A DNA stretch of 64,000 nucleotides, taken from assembly GCF_007197885.1 (NCBI RefSeq), contig NZ_VKKG01000001.1, forward strand, positions 430,334 to 494,333, read 5' to 3'. Below the pieces are notes generated by a model, which saw only the letters and a list, made by a program, of their open reading frames with translations, was not told the DNA's origin and did not search any database. This DNA is from Tessaracoccus rhinocerotis (GTDB lineage Bacteria; Actinomycetota; Actinomycetes; Propionibacteriales; Propionibacteriaceae). Of the stretch, positions 1-9,700 are shown piece after piece. Numbering within the stretch: the stretch's first letter is position 1; each line of letters opens with the position of its first letter. The position numbers and the translations under genes are program-made.

Positions 1-1
1 C

Positions 2-343
2 CACGACAAGGACCATGCGTTCGTCGACGCCCGCCCCGGCATGCTCGGGCTGGAGCAGGCCCTCGCGGTGGTCATGGAGACGATGGCCGAGCGGCTCGAC
101 TGGGCCGGGATCGCCGACCGAATGAGCATCGCACCCGCCCGCATCGGCGGCGTCGCGGGGCAGGGCCGGCCGCTGGCCGTCGGGGAGCCCGCCAACCTGG
201 TCCTCGTGGACCCGGAGCGGCGCACGACGGTGGACCGTGCGGCCTCCGCCTCGCGCAGCCGCAACAACCCGTACCACGGCCGCAGCCTCCCCGACCCCGT
301 CGAGCTGACGCTGTTCCGCGGGAGGATCACGCACCGCCGTTGA
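2..343 (+). CDS. pyrC: Dihydroorotase, C-terminal part (5' end outside window)
   Basis: The frame is open from the window edge and ends at a TGA at 341-343, giving 113 residues of the C-terminus. DARPGMLGLEQAL, then DRMSIAPARIGG, GEPANLVLVDP and the end NNPYHGRSLP match the tail of class I dihydroorotases. These cyclise N-carbamoyl-aspartate to dihydroorotate in pyrimidine synthesis, in the cytoplasm. The metal-binding N-terminal half is not visible. No other pyr gene follows; the next gene is a beta-galactosidase in the same direction 123 bases on, so this is probably the last pyr gene of its operon here. In many actinobacteria carA follows pyrC (family knowledge), so the order is somewhat unusual. 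Confidence 0.88.
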   Translation, partial: HDKDHAFVDARPGMLGLEQALAVVMETMAERLDWAGIADRMSIAPARIGGVAGQGRPLAVGEPANLVLVDPERRTTVDRAASASRSRNNPYHGRSLPDPVELTLFRGRITHRR

Positions 344-466
344 CCCGGAGGACACCGCCCGACCACTCGCAGTGAGCGAACCGGACTCCCTGCTTGCCGG
401 AATCGGGAGCCCGTTGCCAGACTCGCAGTCACAACTCTGCAATGACGCGAGGAAAGGGCTCCCAGC

Positions 467-3400
467 GTGCACAAGAAGCTCCTGTCCCAACTGGCGGTGG
501 TCATCACCGTCCTGGCCATGGCCGTCGCCGGATTCGTCGCCTCCCCCACCGCCCGAGCGGTGGATCCGGAGGTCCATCAGGGCAACAAGGTCAACTTCCC
601 CGGCAACGACGGTCAGCCGCACGAGGCCACGTGGGACAAGAACTCCTTCATGATCGACGGCGAACGCCTGCAGATCTGGTCGGGGGAACTCCACCACTGG
701 CGCGTTCCGTCGGAGGACGGCTGGCGCGACGTGCTGCAGAAGCTCCGCGCATCTGGCTACAACGCCGTGTCCCTGTACTTCTTCTGGGGGATGCACCAGA
801 GCGTCGAGGGCGGCGAGTTCGACTTCAGTGCGCCGCACAACATCGACAGGCTGCTCGAGATGGCGGCCGAGGAGGGCCTCTACGTCATCGCCCGCCCCGG
901 CCCCTACGTCAACGCAGAGATCTCCATGGGTGGCCTGCCCGGGTTCATGGTGAACAAGAATGCGGGCTCGCTCCGATCCACCGACCCGAGCGTGTTGGAG
1001 CCGTCCAAGGCGTGGCTGAGTGCGTTCAACGACGTCGTCCGCGACCACCAGGTCACCGACGGCGGCGGCTCCGTGCTGCTCTACCAGATCGAGAACGAAC
1101 TCCTCGGTGACCAGCAGTGGCGCAGGGACTTCCTGACGGCGCTGACCACCCACGTCGTGGACGACGGCATCACCGTGCCCGTGTTCCACAACGACTGGGG
1201 CATGGGCGGCCGGTTCAGCGACGTCGACACCTACGGCGCTGTGCGGAGTTCACCGACCCGGCCTTCACGCGCCAATGGGGCGTGGGCAACTTCGGCAACG
1301 GCGTCACCGCCTTCAACTACTACATGATCATCGGCGGCACGAACTGGGGCTACTCCGGTGCCCCGGCCTCGGGCTTCACCTCCTACGACTACGGCGCGGC
1401 CCTCGATGAGGACCGCACCATCACCCCGAAGCTGGCCACGCAGAAGGAGCTCGGCTACTTCCAGGACGCGCTGCCCGAACTCCTGACGATGGATCCGGTC
1501 GAGGCGCCCGCGGTCCAGGAGCACAACGGCGCGGCGGTCAAGGTTTACCAGCGCCAGGCCATCGAGGCACTCGACGACTCGGTCACCGGCAACGGTGCGC
1601 GCTACCTCGGCGCCCGCCTTGCCGACTCCAACAACACCACCGAGACCAGCTTCACAATCCCGCTGGTCCTCGACGAGGGTGAGGCCTCCCAGGGCCAGCA
1701 GTTCTCCGCGGATGACCGCGCCACCAGCCTGACCTTCGCGGGTGACTGGGAGCAGGTCGATGACGTCAGCGCCTACGAGGGCACCCTGACGCGGAGCGGC
1801 AACGCGGGTGACTCAGTGACGTTCACCTTCAACGGCACCGGCCTGGAGGTGATCGCGCCGCAGGGCAGCGACTACGGCATGGCCACCATCTCGTTGGATG
1901 GCGGCGCCACGCAGGAGTTCACGTCCTGGTACTACACGGACCAGAACGCCCCGACCCAGTCCGTGGTCCACACCGTCTCCGGACTGGCCCCCGGCCAGCA
2001 CACGGTCACCATCACCGTCGCCGGCGAGGCCGCTCCCGAGAGCACCTCCGGCGGGACCACGGTGGCCATCGACGCCCTGAACGTCCTGGGCGGCAGCAGC
2101 GACGGCGGCATCCTCATCAACGACGACGCCGACTTCATCACCTACAGCGACGGTCACTGGACCTACGCCACCGGGCAGGCCTGGACCGCGGGCGACATCA
2201 ACGGTGACGAGACCTTCTCCAACCTGGCGGGAGCCTCGTTCGAGTTCGAGTTCGAAGGCGTCGGCTTCCAGCTGATCGCCGCCCACTCCAGCAACCACGG
2301 CCCCGGCCGCGTATTCATCAACGACGTCGAGGTGGGACTCACCGAGGAGGAGGTCACCAACAACGCCGTCCCGCAGCAGGTGATCTTCGAGGCCATGGAC
2401 CTGGAGCCCGGAACGCACACGGTGCGCGTCGAGCGGACCGGTGACTTCTTCCCCGGCGCCGAGGACCCCCGCGGCGCCTTCCTCTCGATCGATGCGGTCA
2501 AGGTCTACCCCACCGCCCCGGTGGTCGAGGAGCCCGAGGTTCCCACCGACGCCATCTCATGGCCCCGCATCCCGCAGCAGGAAGGCACGAAGCTGCACCT
2601 GCACGGCCGCGACGCCATCGCGCTGGCCGCCGACTTCAACATCGGCGACCAGGGCGTCTACTACACCACCTCCCAGCTGTTCGCCGAGCCGATCCTGACT
2701 GCCGACGGTCTGCTGCAGACCCTCGTCGGACACCCAGGGGACCCGGGAGAGACGGTGCTCGCCGTCGGCTCCGCCCACACCGTCGACGCGCCACAGGGCG
2801 TGACCACCACCTACGACGGGGAGAAAGGCCAACTGCGTCTCAACTACAGCCATGGGGCGCCGGTGGACGTCACGATCACCGATGCCGGCCAGACCACCGT
2901 GCTGCGCCTGATGGATCGCGATCATGCCGCCGACGTGTGGCAGATCGAGGGCAAGAGCGCGGCCGGCACCGGTAACGACTCGGTGATCGTGGACGGGGCG
3001 TACCTCGCTCGCACTGTGTCCTTCGAGGGCACCACCGCCCACATCACCGGTTCCATGGCCGCCGACGGTGAGCTCTCCGTCACCCTGCCCGCCGGCATCA
3101 CGTCCTGGACGTGGAACGGCGCGACGCTCTCCGGCGTCGCCCCCGGACCGGAGACCGTTGCCGAGCCCGAACTCGACTGGGTGATGGCCACGGAGAACCC
3201 GGAATCCGCCATTGACTACGACGACTCCGAATGGACGCTCGCCAACGCCACCGATCCGCTGAACAGGTGGCAGGGCCCGGGCAGCAGCGGCGTCGTGCTG
3301 GACTCCAACCGGTACGGCTTCTTCGAGGGCTCGGTCTGGTACCGCGCCTCCTACAAGGCCGCAACCTCGAACCCGACGCTGACCTTCCGCGGCAACGGCG

Positions 3401-4974
3401 GCTCCGGAGTGCCGGGTCACGGCAAGAACCCCGCGTTCCTGCAGGTTTGGGTCAACGGCGTCTACGCCGGCGCCCGGTCAGCCTCCGGCGGCACCGTCAC
3501 CGTCCCGGCCCCGGCCGGCACCGTCACCGCAGGAGAGGACGTCGTCGTGGCCGTGGTGGTGCACAACCTCGGCCACAACCTGGACTGGGGCGACGACGGG
3601 CTCTCGCGCCAGAACCGTGGACTCTACGAAGCCAACCTGGCCGCCTCCGGCGCGGTGTCCTGGAAGATCCACGGCGCCCAGTACACCGAGGCGGACGAGG
3701 CCGACCCGGTGCGCGGTCTCTACAACCGTGGTGGCCTCTACGGCGAGCGCGCCGGCTGGTACCTGCCCGGTTACCCGACCAGCGACTGGGCCTCCGCCTC
3801 CACCTTCGAGGCCGACGCCCCGGGGGTGGCCTGGTACCGCACCTCGGCGACGCTCGACGTACCCGAGGGCCAGGACACCGTCTGGCGCCTGGACATCGAG
3901 TCCAGCAGGTTCGATGCCGGCCGCACCGACGGCTCCCAGGTCAACATGTACGTCAACGGCTGGATGGTCGGCACCTACATCGGCGACATCGGCCCGCAGA
4001 ACTCGTTCACCATCCCCGCCGGCTTCCTCAACAGCCACGGCGAGAACGAGATCGCGGTCTCCGTGGCCGCAAAGGCTGCAGGCATGGGACCGCAGGACAT
4101 CCGCTTGGTCCAGGTGCACAGCACCACTGGAGCCCCTGCGGACTTCGATGCGACCGAGGCCCCTGAGTTCACCGAGCTCTCCGCAACGGTCTCCGTCAAT
4201 GCCACCGAGGTTTCCGAAGGCGACGTCGTCACCGCCACTGGAGCGGCCGACGAACTGCCGGTGATCGCCGAGGGGGCCGACGTCGAGTTGCGCTACCTGT
4301 GGACCGCACCCGGTGGCGAGCCGGTCGTCGGCGAGGCATCGCGGGCACTGGTCGGCGCCGGCACTCACACGGTGCGGGCCGTGCTCGTCGACGTCGTCAG
4401 CGGGCAGACGCTGGCCACGAGCGGGCCGGTCGAGGTGCTCGTCGGCGATGGCAGCACTGCGGAGCCGACTGGGGAGCCGAACGAGGAGCCCACGGGCAGG
4501 CCCACGCAGGCCCCGACCAAGGTGCCGGGCCCTCGGCCCACCGCAACGGTCACGGCGGAGCCGGTGAACCTCTACACCACGCCGGGCTTCCACCTGGTCA
4601 ACGGCCGCTCCTGGTACACCGAGTGCGAGCCGTACTCGATCACCAAGCGCTGCACCACCGAGATCTGGGCCACCCAGGTCGCGTTCACCGACGGGCGGTT
4701 CGTGAAGTCCACCGGCTGGGTGTTCAACAACCTCACCTACCTGCCCTCCCCGCGTGCAGTGTGGGCGGACAACCCGCTCGGCAACACCGGGGCATGGACC
4801 GCGGAGGACGGCCGCAAGTGGCACACCGAGTGCGACACGGCGGTGACCGGCAAGAACGGTTGTCGTTCCTACACCCTGACCAGCTTCGTGAAGTCGACGC
4901 AGAACGCCGACGGCACGTGGAGCTACGCGGTGGTGCGGGACTTCGTGTTCAACAACATGGTGCTGTTCAGCTGA
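467..4974 (+). pseudogene. Secreted GH35 beta-galactosidase, broken by internal deletion plus frameshift
   Basis: A GTG at 467 follows the Shine-Dalgarno-like AGGAAAGG (450-457) and opens a protein with a signal peptide (cleavage likely after residue 31, TARA). The GH35 catalytic domain shows WSGELHHWRVP, ARPGPYVNAE and the acid/base Glu211 in YQIENELLG. Near base 1240 the frame changes by one and the match resumes in CAEFTDPAF, YYMIIGGTNWG and FTSYDYG. In GH35 enzymes a stretch of roughly 50-60 residues carrying the nucleophile (typically in EFQGG) lies between these points; it is absent. After the catalytic domain come two beta-sandwich domains, the usual GH35 jelly-roll domains, an Ig-like segment, a Pro/Thr linker (about 4460-4560) and two Cys-containing C-terminal repeats. 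An 8-bp inverted repeat (405-412 with 456-463) overlaps the ribosome site. Inactive as read; an assembly error is possible. Confidence 0.82.
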
Positions 4975-4998
4975 ACGCACTCTGAAGTGGCCAAGTGG

Positions 4999-5023
4999 CG
5001 CCGGGTCCCGCAGGGGCCCGGCG
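4999..5023 (+). terminator. Strong GC hairpin after the beta-galactosidase
   Basis: GCCGGGTCCC (5000-5009) pairs over ten base pairs (one G-T) with GGGGCCCGGC (5013-5022) around a three-base loop, with one more C-G pair outside. It lies 25 bases after the stop at 4974. There is no T-run, so it would be an I-shaped GC hairpin of the kind common in actinobacteria. Confidence 0.5.
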
Positions 5024-5159
5024 TCGCTGCTTCTCGTGCCGGAAACACCCCTCCGGCCCGACGCCGACCCGGGGCGTGAACAGCGGGCAGAGGCGTTTCG
5101 CAAGACTGACTCCCTCGACGGGGCCCGCCCATACACGATCGACGGGGACCGTCGGCCGC

Positions 5160-5210
5160 CGTGCAACTCAGTGCACGCGCGGGCCCGCGGCACCGCCGCC
5201 GGGATAGGGT
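5160..5210 (+). promoter_or_regulatory. Possible gnd promoter with upstream inverted repeat
   Basis: TAGGGT at 5205-5210 fits the TANNNT -10 rule and would start transcription about 30 bases before gnd. No convincing -35 is seen. Upstream, CGTGCA (5160-5165) and TGCACG (5172-5177) form an inverted repeat that could be a regulator site. Weak evidence. Confidence 0.25.
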
Positions 5211-5246
5211 GCTCACCAGGAATTCTTCATTTGTCGAAAGGCGAAC

Positions 5247-6695
5247 ATGACCAACCAGAGCCTCGCGAACGTCGGAGTGATCGGGATGGCGGTGATGGGG
5301 TCCAACCTCGCCCGCAACCTGGCCCGCAACGGATACGCGGTCGCCGTCTACAACCGGACCACGAGCAAGACCGACGCCGTCATCGCCGAGCACGGCCACG
5401 AGGGCGACTTCCGCCCGTCCGCCGAGCTGGCCGACTTCGTCGCGTCCCTCGAGCGCCCCCGCCGCATCATCATCATGGTGAAAGCAGGCCGCGGCACCGA
5501 CGCCACCATCGACTCCCTCATCCCGCTGCTGGAGGAGGGCGACATCGTCGTCGACGGCGGCAACGCCAAGTTCCAGGACACCCGCCGCCGCGAGGAGAAG
5601 CTGCGTGGCCTCGGCCTCCACTTCGTCGGCGCCGGCATCTCCGGCGGCGAGGTGGGCGCCCTCGAGGGACCGTCCATCATGCCCGGCGGCTCCGTCGAGT
5701 CCTACCAGGCCCTCGGCCCCATCCTGGAGAAGATCTCCGCCAAGGTCGACGGCGAGCCCTGCGCCACCTACATCGGCACCGACGGTGCTGGTCACTTCGT
5801 GAAGATGGTGCACAACGGCATCGAGTACGCCGACATGCAGTTCATCGGCGAGGCCTACGTCCTCCTCAAGGCCCTCGGCCTCAACCACACGGAGATGGCC
5901 GACACCTTCGCCACCTGGAACACGGGCGACCTCGACTCCTACCTGATCGAGATCACCTCCGAGGTGCTGCGCAAGGTCGACGAGAAGACCGGCCAGCCGC
6001 TGGTGGACGTGATCGTGGACGCCGCCGGCATGAAGGGCACCGGCACCTGGACCGTGCAGGCCGCCCTCGACCTCGGCACGCCCGTCAACACCATCGCCGA
6101 GTCGGTCTTCGCCCGCGCGGTCTCCTCGCACCCCGAACTGCGCGCCGCCTCGCAGCAGGCGCTCAGCGGCCCCGACGGCACCTTCCAGGTGGCGGACCGC
6201 GACGCGTTCATCGACGCCATCCGCCAGGCCCTGTGGGCCAGCAAGGTGGTTGCCTACGCCCAGGGCCTGGACGAGATCCGCCAGGCGGGCGTCGAGTACG
6301 GCTGGGACATCAACGTCGCCGAGGTCGCCAAGATCTGGCGCGCCGGCTGCATCATCCGCGCCAAGCTGCTTGAGCGCATCCGCTCCGAGTACGCCGCCGG
6401 AAACCTGGTCACCCTGCTCGAGGCCCCGTCCGTGGCCGCCGACCTCGCCGCCGCGCAGGACGGCTGGCGCGAGGTCATCGCCACCGCTGTTCGGGCCGGC
6501 GTCCCCGTCCCCGGGTTCAGCGCCGCACTGGCCCACTACGACCAGGCCCGCGCGCCGCGCCTAAACGCCTCCCTCACCCAGGGCCTGCGGGACTACTTCG
6601 GTGCGCACACCTACCGTCGCACCGACGCCGAGGGCACGTTCCACACCAACTGGAGCACCGACGGCAGCGAGGTCGCCGCGGAGGACACCCACTGA
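5247..6695 (+). CDS. gnd: 6-phosphogluconate dehydrogenase, decarboxylating
   Basis: The 482-residue product oxidises 6-phosphogluconate with NADP+ to ribulose 5-phosphate and CO2 in the pentose phosphate pathway. The N-terminal Rossmann motif is VIGMAVMGSNLARNLA (residues about 10-25). The substrate-binding GISGGEVGALEGPSIMPGG (near 130-150) and the Lys-containing GHFVKMVHNGIEYADMQ (near 180) are both intact, and the length is normal. The ATG at 5247 is preceded by GAAAGG (5236-5241) at good spacing. It stands alone with its own likely promoter. Its ribulose 5-phosphate product enters the same pool as arabinose carbon from the ara genes and erythrose 4-phosphate from the block-1 operon, if that assignment holds. 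Confidence 0.97.
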   Translation: MTNQSLANVGVIGMAVMGSNLARNLARNGYAVAVYNRTTSKTDAVIAEHGHEGDFRPSAELADFVASLERPRRIIIMVKAGRGTDATIDSLIPLLEEGDIVVDGGNAKFQDTRRREEKLRGLGLHFVGAGISGGEVGALEGPSIMPGGSVESYQALGPILEKISAKVDGEPCATYIGTDGAGHFVKMVHNGIEYADMQFIGEAYVLLKALGLNHTEMADTFATWNTGDLDSYLIEITSEVLRKVDEKTGQPLVDVIVDAAGMKGTGTWTVQAALDLGTPVNTIAESVFARAVSSHPELRAASQQALSGPDGTFQVADRDAFIDAIRQALWASKVVAYAQGLDEIRQAGVEYGWDINVAEVAKIWRAGCIIRAKLLERIRSEYAAGNLVTLLEAPSVAADLAAAQDGWREVIATAVRAGVPVPGFSAALAHYDQARAPRLNASLTQGLRDYFGAHTYRRTDAEGTFHTNWSTDGSEVAAEDTH

Positions 6696-6732
6696 TCCCG
6701 CGGATGTCGGTGGGGCAGGGCAGACTTGCCCC

Positions 6733-9700
6733 ATGACCTCTGAGCACGACGCGCTGGCCCGGTTCTCCGGGCCGGCGCGTTCGTGGTTCCGGGAGGTCTT
6801 CTCCTCCCCCACTCCCGTGCAGTCGGCCGCCTGGGACGCCATCGCGCAGGGCCACCACGCGCTCGTCGTGGCACCCACCGGCTCCGGCAAGACGCTGGCC
6901 GCCTTCTTCCACGCCCTCGACCGGCTCTCAACGCGGCCGAAACCGCCGGGCACCGGCACCCGCGTGGTGTACCTGTCACCACTCAAGGCCCTCGGCGTCG
7001 ACGTCGAGCGCAACCTGCGCGCGCCGCTGGTGGGGATCCGGCGCACCGCGGAGCGGCTGGGACAGGACGTCCCCGACGTGACAGTCGGCGTCCGCTCGGG
7101 GGACACCACCCCACGGGAGCGCTCCGCACTGGTCCGGCGCCCGCCCGACATCCTCATCACCACTCCCGAGTCGCTCTACCTGATGCTGACGTCGGCTGCC
7201 CAGTCCACACTGACCGACGTCGAGACCGTCATCATCGACGAGATCCACGCCATCGCCGGCACCAAGCGCGGTTCGCACCTCGCGCTCAGCCTCGAGCGCC
7301 TCGACGCCCTCGCCGGACGCGACGTCCAGCGGGTTGCCCTGTCCGCGACGGTCCGTCCGATCGAGACGGTGGCCGCCTTCCTCGGCGGCAACCGGCCCGT
7401 CGAGGTGGTGGCACCACCAGCGGAGAAGGACTGGGAGGTCTCCGTCCGCCTCAACGTGCCCGACATCACCCGGCCCGGCCCACCGCCGGGCACTGTCCCC
7501 GAACCGGTCGACCCGCTGCTGGACGCCCCTGCCGAGACCACCGAGTCGCTGTGGCCGCACGTCGAGGCCGACGTCTATGAATCGGTCATGGAGGGCAGGT
7601 CCACGCTCGTTTTCACCAACTCGCGCCGAACCGCCGAGCGCCTGACCGCCCGGCTGAACGAGATCTGGGCGGAGCAGCACGACCCGGACTCCCTCGCCCC
7701 ACCCTCCCGTCGCCCACCCGCACAGGTGATGGCGGCCTCCGACGAGGTGGGGGCCGCGCCAGCGGTGATCGCCCGCGCGCACCACGGCTCGGTCAGCAAG
7801 GAGGCGCGCGCGCAGATCGAGGCGGCGCTGAAGTCCGGTGAGCTGCGGTGCGTGGTGGCGACGTCGTCGCTCGAGCTCGGCATCGACATGGGCGCAGTGG
7901 ACCGGGTGATCCAGGTCTCGGCGCCGCCGTCGGTGGCCAGTGCCCTGCAACGCATCGGCAGGGCCGGGCACGACGTCGGCGCCACCTCCCATGGAACGGT
8001 CTACCCCCTGTTCCGGGGAGACCTGGTGCCCGCCGCTGTCGTGACCGAGCGAATGCTGCGCGGGGAGATCGAGGAAGTCCACATCCCCCGCTCGCCGCTG
8101 GACGTGCTGGCGCAGCAGACGGTCGCCGCCGCGGTCGCGACCGGCGAGGCGGGCCTGGAGGTGGACCAGTGGTACGAGTCGGTGCGCCGGGCCATGCCCT
8201 ACGCCGGGCTCGACCGCGCCCTGTTCGACTCGGTGGTGGAGCTGCTGACCGGGGCCTACCCGAGCGCCGACTTCGGTGACCTGCGGGCACGCCTCGTGGA
8301 GTCCGACGGGCGCCTCCACGCCCGGCCGGGAGCGCTCCGGCTGGCGGTCATCTCCGGCGGAACCATCCCGGACCGCGGCCTGTTCGGGGTGTTCCTCGCC
8401 GGCGAGGAGGGCCCCGGGCGCAGGGTCGGCGAGCTCGACGAGGAGATGGTCTACGAGTCCCGGGTGGGCGACGTGTTCGCCCTCGGCGCGTCGTCGTGGC
8501 GGATCGTCGAGATCACCCGGGACCAGGTGCTGGTGGTACCTGCTCCCGGGCACACGGGCCGCCTGCCGTTCTGGCACGGCGAGCAGGAATCCCGGCCCGC
8601 GGAGCTGGGCCGCCAGATCGGTCGCTTCCACCGCGAGGTGCTGCGCCGCCCCGAGCGCCTCGAGCGGCCCGAGCTGGAGCCGTACGTGCGCGAGAACATC
8701 CGCAGCTACCTGGCCGAGCAGCGGGAGGCCACCGGCCAGGTCCCCGACGACACCACCGTCCTCGTCGAGCGGTTCCGCGACGAGGTCGGAGACTGGCGCT
8801 TCGTGCTCCACAGCCCGCTGGGCCGGGCCGTGTTGGCGCCCTGGGCGCTGGCCATCGGCGCCTCGCTGCAGGCGGCCACCGGCGTCGCGGTCGTCCCGAC
8901 CGCCTCCGACGACGCCATCATCTGGCGGCTCCCCGACAGCGAGGCGGCCGAGCACATCATCGACCACATCCTGCCGGACCCTGACGACATCGCGGACCTC
9001 GTCACCACAGAGGTGGGCGGCACCGCCCTGTTCGCAGCCAGGTTCCGCGAGTGCGCGGCCCGCGCGCTGCTCCTGCCCCAGCGGGATCCCAGCCGCCGCA
9101 GTCCGCTGTGGCAGCAGCGCCAGCGAGCGAGCCAACTCCTCGAGGTGGCGAGGCACCACCCACGCTTCCCCATCATCATCGAGACGGTCCGGGAGGTCCT
9201 CCAGGACGTCTACGACCTGCCGGGTCTGACCGAGCTGCTGCGAGCGCTCCGGAGCGGCAGGGTCCGCGTGGTCGAGGTCACCACACCCACTCCCAGCCCG
9301 TTCGCCGCCAGCATGCTGTTCCGCTACACGGGTGAGTTCATGTACTCCGGGGACACGCCACTCGCCGAGCGCCGCGCGGCCACCCTCTCGATGGACCCGG
9401 CACTCCTGGCTGCCGTGCTGGGCACGGTGGACCTGCGCGAGCTCCTCGACCTCGAGGTGATCGAGGAGGTCGAGGCGGAGCTCCAGCACACCGCTCCCGA
9501 ACGCCGGGTCCGCTCCGCCGAGGAACTGGCGGACCTGCCGCGCCTGCTCGGCCCGATCCCGCTGGAGGACCTGCCGCAGCGGGCCACCGACGAGTTCGCA
9601 CCCGGACTCGACGACGCTGTGGCGGCCCTCGCCGGGCGCGTGTTCGTGGTGCAGTTGGCGGGTCGGCCCCACCTGGTGGCCGCCGCCGACCTGGGCCTGC

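Noticed and set aside
4923..6536. A 537-codon open frame antisense to gnd
   Set aside because: gnd on the plus strand is complete with all motifs. The antisense product is compositionally biased (runs of Gly, Val, Asp) and has no start signal.
6709..6732. Hairpin GGGGCA with TGCCCC before lhr as terminator of gnd
   Set aside because: The stem is six bases with a long loop, has no T-run and overlaps the likely ribosome site of lhr. The gap is only 37 bases.
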